Source of the DNA: Mycobacterium kubicae
Lineage (GTDB): Bacteria; Actinomycetota; Actinomycetes; Mycobacteriales; Mycobacteriaceae
Assembly (NCBI RefSeq): GCF_015689175.1
Contig: NZ_CP065047.1
Span: 3,286,001 to 3,350,000, forward strand
Direction: 5' to 3'
Length of the DNA stretch: 64,000 bases
The translations under genes were made by a program, and so were the position numbers. Shown here one piece after another: positions 46,140-55,873 of this stretch; the stretch's first letter is position 1; every line of letters begins with the position of its first letter. The notes below the pieces were generated by a model. That model was not told where the DNA came from. It saw only the letters and a program-made list of their open reading frames with translations, and ran no database searches.

Positions 46140-46496
46140 TCAGTTGAACGAGTCCCCGCACGCGCACGAGCCCGTGGCGTTGGGGTTGTCGATGGTGAAG
46201 CCCTGCTTCTCGATGGTGTCGACGAAGTCGATCGACGCGCCTTCGACATACGGCGCGCTCATCCGGTCCACCGTCAAGGTCACGCCGCCGAATTCGGCGG
46301 TCAGGTCGCCGTCCAGCGTCCGGTCGTCGAAGAAGAGGTTGTAGCGCAGTCCCGCGCAGCCGCCGGGCTGAACGGCGATCCGCAGCGAAAGATCGTCCCG
46401 CCCCTCCTGGTCGAGCAGCGACTTCGCCTTGGCGGCAGCGGCCTCGGTCAGGATCACGCCGTGGGTCTTGGCGGTCGACTCGTTCTGCACCGTCAT
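46140..46496 (-). CDS. erpA: A-type iron-sulfur cluster carrier (ErpA/IscA family, Rv2204c-like)
   Basis: A 118-residue HesB/IscA-type scaffold or carrier that delivers Fe-S clusters to target enzymes. The three conserved cysteines are in VQPGGCAGLRY and GSCACGDSF near the C-terminus. AGGAG precedes the ATG by 6 nt. Likely clients include respiratory and lipoyl synthase proteins; QcrA and LipA are encoded in this window, though that link is inference. It forms a single-gene unit with terminator downstream. Confidence 0.93.
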   Translation of the reverse strand: MTVQNESTAKTHGVILTEAAAAKAKSLLDQEGRDDLSLRIAVQPGGCAGLRYNLFFDDRTLDGDLTAEFGGVTLTVDRMSAPYVEGASIDFVDTIEKQGFTIDNPNATGSCACGDSFN

Positions 46497-46577
46497 TGCT
46501 TCTCCTACATGCTCATTGTCGGGTGGGCGCCCAGCGCGATCCGGTCTGGGATGTGCTCTTGGGGAAAACCCACTAAC

Positions 46578-47723
46578 TCAACGGTACCCCGGCGGGCCGC
46601 TATTCCCGAGTCGCGCAGCCACCTCCGAGGCCAATCCCATCAGTTGATTGGCCGCGTCGGCCAACGCCAGCCCCACCGATCCTGCATATTCGGCCATGGA
46701 CAGCGCCGACATGATGCCGGACAGGCGGGTCGCGGATTTGTCCAACGACACCTGCCCGGCCAGCACGATCACCGGGATACCCAGCGGCTGGGCCGCCGCG
46801 GCGATCTCGCCCACTACCTTGCCGTGCAGGGACTGCTCGTCGAATTTCCCCTCGCCGGTGACGATCAACTCGGCGTCCGCCAGGTCGTCCTCCAAGTGCG
46901 TCAGTTCGGCGATGATCGCGGCACCGTATTCGCAGCGGCCACCCAGGGCAAGCAGCCCCGCCCCGATTCCCCCGGCCGCGCCGGCGCCGGGCTCCGCGCT
47001 CACATCGCGGCCCGCAGCGGCATCCAGTTCCATCGCCCACGCCTCCAGACGCACCTCCAACTGAGCGACGGTGGCGGTGTCCGCTCCCTTTTGCGGTGCG
47101 AAGACCCGGGATGCGCCCCACGGCCCGAGCAGCGGATATTCGGTGTCCGAGGCGGCGATCAGCTCGACTTCGGCCAACCGCTTGCGGGCGTCGTCCAGGC
47201 CGCCGAGTTCGGTGATCATTCCGCGCCCGCCGTCGGTGCAGGCGCTGCCGCCCAGGCCGACCACGATCCGCTTCGCGCCGGCCTGCAGCGCGGCGGCGAT
47301 CAGCTGGCCCACGCCCTTACTGTGCGCGGTCATCGCGGTCTCCGGCGTCGGCGGCCCGCCCAGCAAAGCCAGTCCGCAGGCCTGCGCGCATTCCAGATAG
47401 GCGGTCGCCGAGCCGGGATCGAAGACCCACGCCGCGTCCACCGGGTCATCCAACGGCCCGGACACCCGCAGCCGTCGCTTGCGCCCCAGCCGGCTGGCCA
47501 GCACCTCGACGAAACCGGGGCCCCCGTCGGACTGCGGCGCCACGATGAACGAGTCACCCGGCCGCGACCTGGTCCAGCCCGTGGCGATGGCGGCGGCGGC
47601 TTCCACCGCGGACAGGCTGTCGCCGTAGCAGTCGGGCGCCACCAGCACCCGCATGGCAGGCAGTTGCAACCTGCCGGGCCCGAAGCCACCGGCAGGATCA
47701 TCCGAGGCCTGCGAGCCGTTCAT
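46578..47723 (-). CDS. Glycerate kinase, type 1 (GarK/GlxK family; Rv2205c-like)
   Basis: ATP-dependent glycerate kinase family protein. Conserved blocks are [20 protein letters not shown] (family N-terminus APDxxKxSLSA-like), [44 protein letters not shown] and [15 protein letters not shown]. The family phosphorylates D-glycerate to 2- or 3-phosphoglycerate. Two starts are possible: ATG 47723 (381 residues, used here) and ATG 47654, which begins exactly at [11 protein letters not shown]. The 5' end is divergent from the DUF3043 gene with a gap under 100 bp. Confidence 0.92.
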   Translation of the reverse strand: MNGSQASDDPAGGFGPGRLQLPAMRVLVAPDCYGDSLSAVEAAAAIATGWTRSRPGDSFIVAPQSDGGPGFVEVLASRLGRKRRLRVSGPLDDPVDAAWVFDPGSATAYLECAQACGLALLGGPPTPETAMTAHSKGVGQLIAAALQAGAKRIVVGLGGSACTDGGRGMITELGGLDDARKRLAEVELIAASDTEYPLLGPWGASRVFAPQKGADTATVAQLEVRLEAWAMELDAAAGRDVSAEPGAGAAGGIGAGLLALGGRCEYGAAIIAELTHLEDDLADAELIVTGEGKFDEQSLHGKVVGEIAAAAQPLGIPVIVLAGQVSLDKSATRLSGIMSALSMAEYAGSVGLALADAANQLMGLASEVAARLGNSGPPGYR

Positions 47724-47803
47724 TACCCGCCAGCGTATGTCGGATTTGCTTACTGGCGCATGCGTAACAGCGGCGCAATTCCGGCGCGCGGCCAGCCGCG
47801 AAG

Positions 47804-47809
47804 TAACCT
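47804..47809 (+). promoter_or_regulatory. -10 element of a leaderless DUF3043 gene promoter
   Basis: TAACCT fits TANNNT and ends 7 nt before the GTG start of the DUF3043 gene. No Shine-Dalgarno lies in between, so the mRNA is probably leaderless. The promoter would also serve cobU-cobT-cobS. Confidence 0.45.
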
Positions 47810-47816
47810 GTCGACT

Positions 47817-48485
47817 GTGAAGCTGCTGGGCCGTAAGAAGGGCAATCAACCGGGTGCTGACGCGCCCGCCACCCCCGTCGAGATCGTGGACGTGCCTACC
47901 GCGCCGCGCAGCACGAGCGGCAAGGGCCGGCCGACTCCGAAGCGCAGCGAGGCCCGCAAGAACAAGAAGGGCCCGGTGGTACCGGCTCCGATGACCGCCG
48001 CCGAGGCGCGGGCCCGGCGCAAGTCGTTGGCCGGTCCCAAACTCAGCCGCGAGGAGCGCCGGGCCGAGCGGACCGCCAGCCGGGCACGGATGACCGAACG
48101 CCGGGAACGGATGATGGCCGGCGACGAGGCTTACCTGCTGCCGCGCGACCAGGGGCCGGTACGTCGGTACGTGCGCGACATCGTCGACGCCCGGCGCAAC
48201 GTGCTGGGCCTGTTCATGCCGTCGGCGCTGGCGTTGCTGTTCGCCATGTTCGCCGTGCCGCAGGTGCAGTTCTACATGTCGCCGGCGATGCTGGTGCTGA
48301 TGGCTTTCATGACGATCGACGGGGTCATCCTGGGTCGCAAGGTCGGCCGGCTGGTCGACGCGAAATTCCCGAAGAACACCGAAAGCCACTGGAAATTGGG
48401 CCTTTACGCCGCGGGCCGGGCCTCCCAGATGCGTCGCATGCGCTCCCCCAAGCCGCAAGTTGAGCGCGGCGCCGATGTCGGCTAG
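47817..48485 (+). CDS. DUF3043 membrane protein (Rv2206-like)
   Basis: A 222-residue actinobacterial protein. The first 100 residues are highly basic and include [17 protein letters not shown] and [20 protein letters not shown], a likely nucleic acid or ribosome-contacting or simply membrane-proximal charged tail. Two membrane helices follow ([20 protein letters not shown] and [19 protein letters not shown]), then a short basic C-terminus. The GTG start ([13 protein letters not shown]) fits a leaderless mRNA. The frame is open far upstream on the antisense of the glycerate kinase, but that part is a shadow. cobU starts within its last codons. Confidence 0.89.
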   Translation: MKLLGRKKGNQPGADAPATPVEIVDVPTAPRSTSGKGRPTPKRSEARKNKKGPVVPAPMTAAEARARRKSLAGPKLSREERRAERTASRARMTERRERMMAGDEAYLLPRDQGPVRRYVRDIVDARRNVLGLFMPSALALLFAMFAVPQVQFYMSPAMLVLMAFMTIDGVILGRKVGRLVDAKFPKNTESHWKLGLYAAGRASQMRRMRSPKPQVERGADVG

Positions 48486-49023
48486 CGCTGCGCGCACCCT
48501 CGTGCTCGGCGGCATCAGATCGGGTAAGTCCCGTTGGGCCGAGGGCGTGATCGCCGAGTCGGTGCCGGCCGGCCAACCGGTCCGCTACCTGGCATCCGGC
48601 CCGGCCGGCCACGGCGATACCGACTGGGCCCGACGGGTGGCCACGCACCGCAGCCGTCGTCCCGGCCACTGGTCAACGGTCGAGACCGGTGACATCACCA
48701 CCGAGTTGCTCGAGTCACCGGACACGCCGACCCTGGTTGACGACCTGGGCGCCTGGCTGACCGGCACGCTGGATCGCCACCACTGGGAGGACGGGTCGGT
48801 GGCCCAGCCCGTCGACGACATGCTCGCCGCGGTCCGCGCGTTCGAGTCCACGCTGGTTCTGGTCAGCCCGGAAGTGGGGTTGACCGTGGTACCGGCCACG
48901 GCTTCGGGACGCCGTTTCGCCGACGAGCTGGGTGACCTCAACCAGCAGGTGGCTGCGCTGTGCGAGCGGGTGGTGCTGGTCGTGGCCGGGCAGCCGGTGC
49001 CGATCAAGCCGCAGGCGACATGA
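48475..49023 (+). CDS. cobU: Adenosylcobinamide kinase / guanylyltransferase CobU
   Basis: Bifunctional enzyme that phosphorylates adenosylcobinamide and adds GMP, activating it for nucleotide-loop assembly of B12. The P-loop [16 protein letters not shown] is at the N-terminus, followed by [14 protein letters not shown] with the guanylylated His candidate and [11 protein letters not shown]. The 182-residue length is normal. ATG 48475 is chosen; a TTG five codons upstream is possible. It overlaps the DUF3043 gene by 11 bp and the cobT ATG by 4 bp. In M. tuberculosis cobU (Rv0254c) is elsewhere, so this arrangement differs. Confidence 0.93.
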   Translation: MSASAARTLVLGGIRSGKSRWAEGVIAESVPAGQPVRYLASGPAGHGDTDWARRVATHRSRRPGHWSTVETGDITTELLESPDTPTLVDDLGAWLTGTLDRHHWEDGSVAQPVDDMLAAVRAFESTLVLVSPEVGLTVVPATASGRRFADELGDLNQQVAALCERVVLVVAGQPVPIKPQAT

Positions 49024-50069
49024 TCGGGTTCGCGCCCGTCTTGCCGCCCGACCCGGACGTCGCAGCGGCCGCCCGCGTCCGGCAAGACACCCTCACCAAA
49101 CCGCGCGGGGCGTTGGGACGCCTCGAGGAGTTGTCGGTGTGGGCGGCCGCCTGCCAGGGCCAGTGCCCGCCGCGGCAGTTCGCGCGGGCCCGGGTGGTGG
49201 TGTTCGCCGGCGATCACGGCGTCGCCCGGTCCGGAGTGTCGGCCTATCCACCCGAGGTGACCGCGCAGATGGTCGCCAACATCGACGCCGGTGGCGCGGC
49301 GATCAACGCGCTGGCCGGCGTTGCCGACGCCACGGTTCGCGTGGTCGACGTGGCCGTCGACGCCGAACCTCTCTCCGAACGCATCGGGGCGCACAAGGTG
49401 CGGCGCGGCAGCGGCGATATCGCCCGTGACGACGCGTTGACCGACGAAGAGGCCGCCGCCGCGATCGCCGCCGGCCAGCGCGTCGCCGACGAGGAGGTCG
49501 ACGCCGGCGCCGATCTGCTGATCGCCGGCGACATGGGTATCGGCAACACCACCCCGGCCGCGGTGCTGGTGGCCGCACTGACCAACGAGGAACCGGTCGC
49601 AGTGGTCGGCTTCGGGACCGGTGTCGACGACGCGGGCTGGTCGCGCAAGACCGCGGCGGTGCGCGACGCCCTGTTCCGGGCGCGGCCGTTACTGGGTGAT
49701 CCGGTCGGGTTGTTGCGGTGCTGCGGGGGTGCGGACCTGGCAGCGATGGCGGGTTTCTGCGCGCAGGCCGCCGTGCGGCGCACTCCCCTGCTGCTCGACG
49801 GCATGGCGGTGACGGCGGCGGCGCTGGTTGCCGAGCGCCTGGCGCCGGGTGCCCGGCAGTGGTGGCAGGCCGGTCACCGGTCCACCGAACCCGGCCATCG
49901 GCTGGCGCTGAGCGCGTTGCAGTTGGACCCGATCCTCGATCTGGGCATGCGACTGGGCGAGGGTACCGGCGCGACGGTCGCGTTGCCGGTGCTGCGCGCC
50001 GCCGTCGCGGCGCTGTCCGCTATGGCGACCTTCTCCGACGCCGGGGTCTCTACCCGATCCTCGTCGTAA
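49020..50069 (+). CDS. cobT: Nicotinate-nucleotide--dimethylbenzimidazole phosphoribosyltransferase CobT
   Basis: Makes alpha-ribazole phosphate from nicotinate mononucleotide and dimethylbenzimidazole for the lower ligand of B12. The 349-residue protein contains [50 protein letters not shown] and [12 protein letters not shown], the family blocks; the general base Glu lies in the C-terminal part ([11 protein letters not shown]). The ATG overlaps the cobU TGA and the TAA overlaps the cobS ATG, so cobU-cobT-cobS form a tightly coupled unit. Confidence 0.96.
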   Translation: MIGFAPVLPPDPDVAAAARVRQDTLTKPRGALGRLEELSVWAAACQGQCPPRQFARARVVVFAGDHGVARSGVSAYPPEVTAQMVANIDAGGAAINALAGVADATVRVVDVAVDAEPLSERIGAHKVRRGSGDIARDDALTDEEAAAAIAAGQRVADEEVDAGADLLIAGDMGIGNTTPAAVLVAALTNEEPVAVVGFGTGVDDAGWSRKTAAVRDALFRARPLLGDPVGLLRCCGGADLAAMAGFCAQAAVRRTPLLLDGMAVTAAALVAERLAPGARQWWQAGHRSTEPGHRLALSALQLDPILDLGMRLGEGTGATVALPVLRAAVAALSAMATFSDAGVSTRSSS

Positions 50070-50806
50070 TGCGCTGGCTGGCAACCTCTTTCGCGTTTGG
50101 AACGGTGCTGCCGGTGCCCAATTCCTGGGTGACGGGGATGGGTCGCGGCGCGATGACTGCGCTGCCGGTGGTCGGTGCCGCGCTGGGCGCACTGGCCGCG
50201 GTCATCACGTGGGCCGGCGGGCAGGCGTTCGGGCCGTCGAGCGCACTGTCGGGGCTGTTGGCGGTGGCCGTACTGCTGTTGGCGACGCGCGGCCTGCACA
50301 TCGACGGCGTCGCCGATACCGCCGACGGGCTGGGGGGCTACGGACCGCCGCAACGGGCGCTTGCCGTGATGCGCGACGGATCGAGCGGCCCGTTCGGGGT
50401 GGCGGCCGTCGTCTTGGTCATCACCGTGCAGGGGTTGGCTTTCGCGTCGCTGCACGCCGCCGGCATCGTCGTGGCCGTCTTCGCCGGACGGGTGAGCGCG
50501 GTGTTGGCTTGTCGCCGGTCAATACCGGCGGCTGAGGGCAGCACGCTGGGTGCGCGGGTCGCCGGTACGCAACCGAGCGCGGTGGTGGCGGCGTGGCTGG
50601 CGGTGTTGCTCGGGGTTTCCCTGTGGGCGGGGACGCGGCCGTGGCAGGGGCCGGTCGCCGTGGTGGTGGCGGTGTCATGCGCGGTGGTCCTGGTGGCCCA
50701 TTGCGTGCGCAGGTTCGGCGGCATCACCGGCGATGTGCTGGGCGCGGCCATCGAGTTGACGACGACGGTGTGCGCGGTGACGCTGGCGGCGCTCGCGCAC
50801 CTGTAA
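50069..50806 (+). CDS. cobS: Adenosylcobinamide-GDP ribazoletransferase CobS
   Basis: Membrane cobalamin synthase that joins adenosylcobinamide-GDP and alpha-ribazole. The 245-residue protein has about six hydrophobic segments and the CobS signature [19 protein letters not shown] in the first third, followed by [14 protein letters not shown]. The TAATG overlap with cobT means coupling. The C-terminal [17 protein letters not shown] motif is also typical. Two hairpins lie directly after the stop. Confidence 0.96.
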   Translation: MRWLATSFAFGTVLPVPNSWVTGMGRGAMTALPVVGAALGALAAVITWAGGQAFGPSSALSGLLAVAVLLLATRGLHIDGVADTADGLGGYGPPQRALAVMRDGSSGPFGVAAVVLVITVQGLAFASLHAAGIVVAVFAGRVSAVLACRRSIPAAEGSTLGARVAGTQPSAVVAAWLAVLLGVSLWAGTRPWQGPVAVVVAVSCAVVLVAHCVRRFGGITGDVLGAAIELTTTVCAVTLAALAHL

Positions 50807-50821
50807 CTTGCGGGTGCCCGC

Positions 50822-50877
50822 GCTCGAGCGTGAACCTGCGCTCACGTTCGAGCCCCGGCGTGAAGCTGGCTTCACGC
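50822..50877. terminator. Tandem hairpins between cobS and ilvE
   Basis: Hairpin A has 12-bp arms with one mismatch (GCTCGAGCGTGA / TCACGTTCGAGC, 50822-50853). Hairpin B is a perfect 9-bp palindrome GCGTGAAGC-TG-GCTTCACGC (50858-50877). Both share a GCGTGAA core and lie in the 96-bp gap of convergent genes, so they probably end transcription in both directions. Similar GCGTGAA...TTCACGC palindromes are, as I recall, dispersed between mycobacterial genes, so this may also be a repeat family. Confidence 0.65.
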
Positions 50878-50902
50878 TCGGGCGGTAGGGCTGGCGCCCT
50901 GC

Positions 50903-52009
50903 CTAGCCCAGCCGCGACATCCAACCGTGCGTGTCGGCGAACTTGCCGCGCTGGATCCCGGTCAAGGTGTCGCGTAGCGCCATCGTCACTTCTCCCGGTT
51001 GGCCATCGGCAATGGTGAACTCCGCGTCACCGTACTTGACCTGCGCGACCGGGGTGATCACCGCCGCGGTACCGCAGGCGAACACCTCGGTGATCTCACC
51101 CGAGGCGGCCTTCTTCTGCCATTCGGTAATGTCGATCTTGCGTTCCTCGACTGCGAATCCGGCGTCAATAGCCAACTGCAGCAATGAATCTCGCGTGATG
51201 CCCGGCAACAGCGAACCTGACAACTCCGGGGTGACCAGGCGGGCCGAACCGCCGCTGCCGAGCACGAAGAACAGATTCATGCCGCCCATCTCTTCGACGT
51301 AGCGACGCTCGACACCGTCCAGCCAAACGACTTGGTCGCAACCGTTTTCGGCGGCTTGGGCCTGGGCCAGCAGGGAGGCCGCGTAATTGCCGCCGAACTT
51401 GGCCGCACCAGTGCCGCCCGGACTGGCCCGCACGAATTCCGTTGAGATCCAGACGGAAACAGGATTGATCCCGCCCTTGAAGTACGCGCCGGCCGGCGAG
51501 GCGATCAGCAGGTACCGGTATTCCTTGGCCGGCCGCACGCCCAGCCCCGGCTCGGTCGCGATGATGAACGGGCGCAGATACAGCGCCTCTTCGCCGCCGG
51601 CCTTGGGCACCCACTCCTTGTCGATGGCGACCAGTTGGCGCAGGGATTCCAGGAACACTTCGTCAGGCAATTCGGGGATCGCCAGCCGCCGCGCCGAGGA
51701 GCGCAACCGGGCGGCGTTGGCGTCGGCGCGAAACGACACGATCGATCCGTCCGCCCAGCGGTAAGCCTTGAGCCCCTCGAACACTTCCTGGGCGTAGTGC
51801 AGCACGATCGCCGACGGGTCCAATTCGATCGGGCCGTAGGCGATGACTTGGGCATTGTGCCAACCCTTCCCGTCGACGTAGTCGATCGAGACCATGTGGT
51901 CGGTGTGGTATTTGCCGAATCCCGGGTCAGCCAGGATGGCTACCCGCTGCGCCTCGGTGGCGGGATGATCCGACGCCGAAACCGAGAACTCGAGGGAGCC
52001 GCTGGTCAT
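50903..52009 (-). CDS. ilvE: Branched-chain amino acid aminotransferase IlvE
   Basis: PLP-dependent class IV transaminase for Leu, Ile and Val; in mycobacteria also linked to methionine regeneration. The 368-residue length equals the orthologue. PLP Lys lies in [34 protein letters not shown] and [15 protein letters not shown] are typical. ATG 52009 (MTSGSLEF) is chosen over an ATG three codons upstream because of the matching orthologue start. gcvT lies 53 bp upstream on the same strand, so both may be cotranscribed. Confidence 0.96.
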   Translation of the reverse strand: MTSGSLEFSVSASDHPATEAQRVAILADPGFGKYHTDHMVSIDYVDGKGWHNAQVIAYGPIELDPSAIVLHYAQEVFEGLKAYRWADGSIVSFRADANAARLRSSARRLAIPELPDEVFLESLRQLVAIDKEWVPKAGGEEALYLRPFIIATEPGLGVRPAKEYRYLLIASPAGAYFKGGINPVSVWISTEFVRASPGGTGAAKFGGNYAASLLAQAQAAENGCDQVVWLDGVERRYVEEMGGMNLFFVLGSGGSARLVTPELSGSLLPGITRDSLLQLAIDAGFAVEERKIDITEWQKKAASGEITEVFACGTAAVITPVAQVKYGDAEFTIADGQPGEVTMALRDTLTGIQRGKFADTHGWMSRLG

Positions 52010-52062
52010 AGGGGTCAAGTCTATATCGGTGCAGCAACGGGTTTTCCCCGCGCAGCAATCGG

Positions 52063-53166
52063 TCAGCGGGTCTTCAGCGTGACGAAAGGCGGCCGCACCA
52101 CTTCACACGGCGCCGCACGACCGCGCACATCGACGGTGATTTGCTGGCCATCCTCGACACCGGCCGCGGTATCGATCAGTGCCAACGCGATGCCGACTTG
52201 CAGCGTCGGGGAAAACGTTCCCGACGTGGTGACCCCGATCGCCTTGTCGCCGTCGAGCACCGTCATCCCCGGCCGCAGCACCCCTCGACCCACCATGCGC
52301 AGTCCCCGCAGCAGCCGCGGCGGCCCGGCCTGTTTCTCGGCCAGCAAGGCGTCGCGGCCGAAGAACGCGGCCTTCTTCCAGCCGATGGCCCAGCCACAGC
52401 GGGCTTGCAACGGTGAAATGTCCAGGGACAGTTCGTGCCCGTGCAGCGGGTAGCCCATCTCGGTGCGCAACGTGTCGCGCGCGCCCAGGCCCGCCGGTTG
52501 GCCGCCGGCCTCGGAGACCGCCGCGGCCAGCGCATCGAACACCACACCAGCAGAGTCCCACGGCGGCAACAGCTCATAGCCGTGCTCACCGGTGTAGCCG
52601 GTCCGGCACACCCGCACCGGCACGCCGGCATAGTCAGCGTCGGCGAAACCCATGTAATCCATCTCGCTCGGCAGCCCCAAGGCGGCCAGCACGTCGGGCG
52701 AGCGGGGTCCCTGCACGGCCAGCACCGCGTACGAGCGGTGCAGGTTGGTGATCGTCAGGTCGGCCGGCGCGGCACTGCCCAGCGCGTCGACCACCGCGGC
52801 GGTGTTGGCGGCATTGGGCACCAGGAAGATCTCGTCGTCGGCGACGTAGTAGGCGATCAGGTCATCGATGACGCCGCCGGATTCGGTGCAGCACAAGGTG
52901 TATTGCGCCTTGCCCGGCCCGATGCGGTTGAGGTCGTTGGTCAGTGCTGAGTTGACGAACTGCGCGGCCCCCGGGCCACGGACCAGCGCCTTGCCGAGGT
53001 GGCTGACGTCGAACAAGCCGACGGCGGTACGGGTGGCGTTGTGTTCGCTGACCGTGCCCGCATACGAGACCGGCATCAGCCAGCCGCCGAACTCGGCGAA
53101 ATTTGCGCCCAACTCGCGGTGGCGGTCTTCCAACGGTCCTTGCTGCAGCTGCGGCGCATCGCTCAC
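52063..53166 (-). CDS. gcvT: Glycine cleavage system aminomethyltransferase GcvT
   Basis: T-protein of the glycine cleavage complex, transferring the methylene group from lipoyl-bound H-protein to tetrahydrofolate. The 367-residue sequence has [20 protein letters not shown] near the N-terminus, [17 protein letters not shown] with the catalytic Asp, and [12 protein letters not shown]. The GTG start ([11 protein letters not shown]) fits the family; the frame is open far upstream only as antisense of the cyclase gene. Other gcv genes are not nearby, as usual in mycobacteria. It depends on lipoylated H-protein, made by the LipB/LipA genes at the right end. Confidence 0.95.
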   Translation of the reverse strand: MSDAPQLQQGPLEDRHRELGANFAEFGGWLMPVSYAGTVSEHNATRTAVGLFDVSHLGKALVRGPGAAQFVNSALTNDLNRIGPGKAQYTLCCTESGGVIDDLIAYYVADDEIFLVPNAANTAAVVDALGSAAPADLTITNLHRSYAVLAVQGPRSPDVLAALGLPSEMDYMGFADADYAGVPVRVCRTGYTGEHGYELLPPWDSAGVVFDALAAAVSEAGGQPAGLGARDTLRTEMGYPLHGHELSLDISPLQARCGWAIGWKKAAFFGRDALLAEKQAGPPRLLRGLRMVGRGVLRPGMTVLDGDKAIGVTTSGTFSPTLQVGIALALIDTAAGVEDGQQITVDVRGRAAPCEVVRPPFVTLKTR

Positions 53167-53211
53167 GGCGTCCCACCCTAATCGAGCGCTGATGCTGGCA
53201 CACTTAGGCAG

Positions 53212-54306
53212 GTGTCCGGCTCCGCGGAGGACTTCGATGCGCTGGAAGCCGCCGGGATCGCCAACCCGCGCGAGCGCGCCGACCTGATCAAGTACCTCGA
53301 CGAGCTGGGGTTCACGGTCGAGGAGATGGCCGACGCCGAGCGACGAGGCCGGCTCTTCGGGCTGGCCGGCGATGTCTTGCAATGGTCGGGACGCCCCACC
53401 TACACCCTGCAGGACGCGGCACAGATCCTCGGCCAGTCCGCCGAGGAGCTGGCGCACGCCTGGGGTCTGCTCGGCCTGACCATTGCCGGTCTCGACGTAC
53501 CCGCGCTCAGCCAGGCCGACGTCGACGCCCTCACGACGTGGGTTCAGCTCAAGGCGGTGATGGGCGAAGACGGCGCCTCGGGTTTGTTGCGTGTGCTGGG
53601 CGCCGCGATGGCCCGCCTCGCCGAGGCGGAGTCGACGATCATCCGCTCGGCCATGCCCGACATCCAGATGACCCACACGCACGACGAACTCGCCACGGCG
53701 CAGGCCTACCGCGCAGCCGCGGAGTTCGTCCCGAAAATCGGGGCGCTGATCGATATCGTGCATCGCCACCACTTGACCAGTGCCCGTACCTATTTCGAAG
53801 GGGTACTGCGCGACACGTCGGCAAGTGTGGTGTGCGGCGTCGGATTCGCCGATCTCTCCGGCTTCACCGCGCTGACGCAGATGCTCACCCCGGCCCAACT
53901 GTCGGACCTGCTCACCGAATTCGGCGGCACGGTCGCCGACGTGGTGCATGCCGACGGGGGCCGGGTGGTCAAGTTCATCGGTGACGCGGTGATGTGGGTG
54001 AGTCCAACGCCGGAGCGGCTGGTGCGGGTGGCGGTGGACCTCGTCGACCATCCCAAGGCCCGCGCCGAAGGATTGCAGGTGCGGGCGGGGCTTTCCTACG
54101 GCACCGTTCTGGCCATCAACGGCGACTACTTCGGTAACCCGGTCAACTTGGCGGCCCGGCTGGTGGCCGCGGCGGCGCCCGGTCAGATCCTGGCCGCGAC
54201 GCAGCTTCGCGACGAACTGCCGGACTGGCCCGCGATCGCTTATGGCCCGATGACGCTCAAGGGTTTTGACACGCCTATCGACGTGTTCGACCTGCACGGC
54301 GGCTAG
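53212..54306 (+). CDS. Class III adenylate cyclase (Rv2212-like)
   Basis: Soluble cyclase of 364 residues. An N-terminal regulatory region of about 180 residues (pH-sensing/autoinhibitory type, [20 protein letters not shown]) is followed by the class IIIb-like catalytic domain: [14 protein letters not shown] (first metal Asp), [12 protein letters not shown] (second Asp), [19 protein letters not shown] and the NLAARLVAA segment with Asn/Arg. The M. tuberculosis orthologue makes cAMP and is stimulated by fatty acids. The GTG start has a CACACT hexamer 7 nt upstream, so a leaderless mRNA is possible. It is divergent from gcvT. Confidence 0.93.
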   Translation: MSGSAEDFDALEAAGIANPRERADLIKYLDELGFTVEEMADAERRGRLFGLAGDVLQWSGRPTYTLQDAAQILGQSAEELAHAWGLLGLTIAGLDVPALSQADVDALTTWVQLKAVMGEDGASGLLRVLGAAMARLAEAESTIIRSAMPDIQMTHTHDELATAQAYRAAAEFVPKIGALIDIVHRHHLTSARTYFEGVLRDTSASVVCGVGFADLSGFTALTQMLTPAQLSDLLTEFGGTVADVVHADGGRVVKFIGDAVMWVSPTPERLVRVAVDLVDHPKARAEGLQVRAGLSYGTVLAINGDYFGNPVNLAARLVAAAAPGQILAATQLRDELPDWPAIAYGPMTLKGFDTPIDVFDLHGG

Positions 54307-54311
54307 GGTCA

Positions 54312-55865
54312 ATGCACGTGACCGCCGAACCGCTGTACCAGAGCCCTTCCGTCAACGTCGCCACATCGCTACCCAAACGGGGTGCAGGTTCTGCGGTATT
54401 GCTGGTGCCGGTGGTCTCCACCGGCGACGACGACCGGCCGGGTGCCGCCGTCGCGACGGCAGAACCGTTGCTGCCCGCCGACGCCGTCGCCGAGATCGAG
54501 GCCGGCCTGCGCGCACTGGACGCCTCCGGCGGCACCGAGCAGGTCCATCGGCTGGTCGTGCCGTCGCTGCCGGTGGCCAGCGTGCTCACCGTCGGCCTGG
54601 GCAGGCCGCGCCCGGAGTGGTCGCCGGACACCATCCGCCGCGCCGCCGGTGCGGCGGCGCGCTCGCTGGGTCGAGCCGAAGCGGTGATCACCACCCTCGC
54701 CGAACTGCCCGGGGACGGCGTCGCGTCGGCCGCCGTCGAGGGCCTCATCCTGGGCAGCTACCGGTTCACCGCATTCCGCAGCGGCAAGACCGCACCCAAA
54801 GACGCTGGGCTGCGCAAGATCACCGTGCTGAGCACCGCGAAGGACGCCAAGAAGCAGGTGGCGCACGGTGCGGCGGTCGCTACCGCGGTCGCCACCGCCC
54901 GCGACTTCGTCAACACTCCGCCGAGCCACCTCTTTCCCGCCGAGTTCGCGCGCCGGGCAAAGGCTTTGGGTGAATCGGTAGGGCTGCAGGTCGAGGTGCT
55001 CGACGAGAAGGCGTTGGCCAAGGGCGGTTACGGCGGGGTGATCGGCGTCGGGCAGGGGTCTTCACGGCCGCCGCGGCTGATCCGGCTGACCCACCGCGGT
55101 TCGCGGCTGGCCAAGAGGGGCACGCCAACCAAGAAGGTGGCTCTGGTGGGCAAGGGCATCACCTTCGACACCGGCGGCATCTCGATAAAGCCCGCGGCGG
55201 GTATGCACCATATGACCTCCGACATGGGCGGGGCGGCTGCGGTGATCGCGACGGTCACGCTGGCCGCGCAACTGGAGTTGCCCATCGACGTGATCGCCAC
55301 CGTGCCGATGGCCGAGAACATGCCCTCGGCGACGGCGCAGCGCCCCGGCGATGTGTTGACCCAGTACGGCGGAATCACGGTCGAGGTGCAGAACACCGAC
55401 GCCGAGGGCCGGCTCATCCTGGCCGACGCCATCGTTCGGGCGTGTGAGGACAACCCGGACTACCTGATCGAGACGTCGACTCTGACCGGCGCGCAGACGG
55501 TCGCGCTGGGCGCCCGAATTCCCGGGGTGATGGGCAGCGACGCGTTCCGCGACCGGGTCGCCGCCATCTCGCAGCAGGTCGGCGAAAACGGTTGGCCCAT
55601 GCCGCTGCCCGAGGAGCTCAAAGACGACCTGAAGTCCACCGTGGCCGACCTGTCCAACATCAGCGGACAGCGCTTCGCCGGCATGCTGGTCGCCGGGGTG
55701 TTCCTGCGGGAATTCGTCGCCGACGGCGTGGCTTGGGCGCACATCGACGTCGCCGGCCCGGCCTACAACACCGGCAGCCCGTGGGGTTACACGCCCAAGG
55801 GCGCCACCGGCGTGCCGACTCGCACCATGTTCGCGGTGCTGGAAGATATCGCCGCGAACGGCTGA
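54312..55865 (+). CDS. pepB: Cytosol (leucyl) aminopeptidase PepB, family M17
   Basis: Two-metal leucine aminopeptidase that releases N-terminal residues from peptides. The 517-residue protein has the M17 signature [13 protein letters not shown], the metal and substrate loop [16 protein letters not shown], and [13 protein letters not shown]. Residues 1-170 form the variable N-terminal domain. It starts 5 nt after the cyclase stop, so both genes are probably in one transcript. The stop is 8 bp from the convergent oxidoreductase gene. Confidence 0.95.
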   Translation: MHVTAEPLYQSPSVNVATSLPKRGAGSAVLLVPVVSTGDDDRPGAAVATAEPLLPADAVAEIEAGLRALDASGGTEQVHRLVVPSLPVASVLTVGLGRPRPEWSPDTIRRAAGAAARSLGRAEAVITTLAELPGDGVASAAVEGLILGSYRFTAFRSGKTAPKDAGLRKITVLSTAKDAKKQVAHGAAVATAVATARDFVNTPPSHLFPAEFARRAKALGESVGLQVEVLDEKALAKGGYGGVIGVGQGSSRPPRLIRLTHRGSRLAKRGTPTKKVALVGKGITFDTGGISIKPAAGMHHMTSDMGGAAAVIATVTLAAQLELPIDVIATVPMAENMPSATAQRPGDVLTQYGGITVEVQNTDAEGRLILADAIVRACEDNPDYLIETSTLTGAQTVALGARIPGVMGSDAFRDRVAAISQQVGENGWPMPLPEELKDDLKSTVADLSNISGQRFAGMLVAGVFLREFVADGVAWAHIDVAGPAYNTGSPWGYTPKGATGVPTRTMFAVLEDIAANG

Positions 55866-55873
55866 GCGTCGAG

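Noticed and set aside
46461..47816. Upstream extension of the DUF3043 frame through the glycerate kinase region
   Set aside because: The extension is antisense to glycerate kinase and unlike any protein; a GTG with a leaderless promoter at 47804-47809 marks the real start.
47811..48490. Cobalamin riboswitch ahead of cobU-cobT-cobS
   Set aside because: cobU starts inside the preceding gene and no B12-box-like sequence was seen; there is no leader to hold a riboswitch.
53167..54312. N-terminal extension of gcvT across the cyclase gene
   Set aside because: It is antisense of the adenylyl cyclase; GcvT homology begins at the GTG at 53166.
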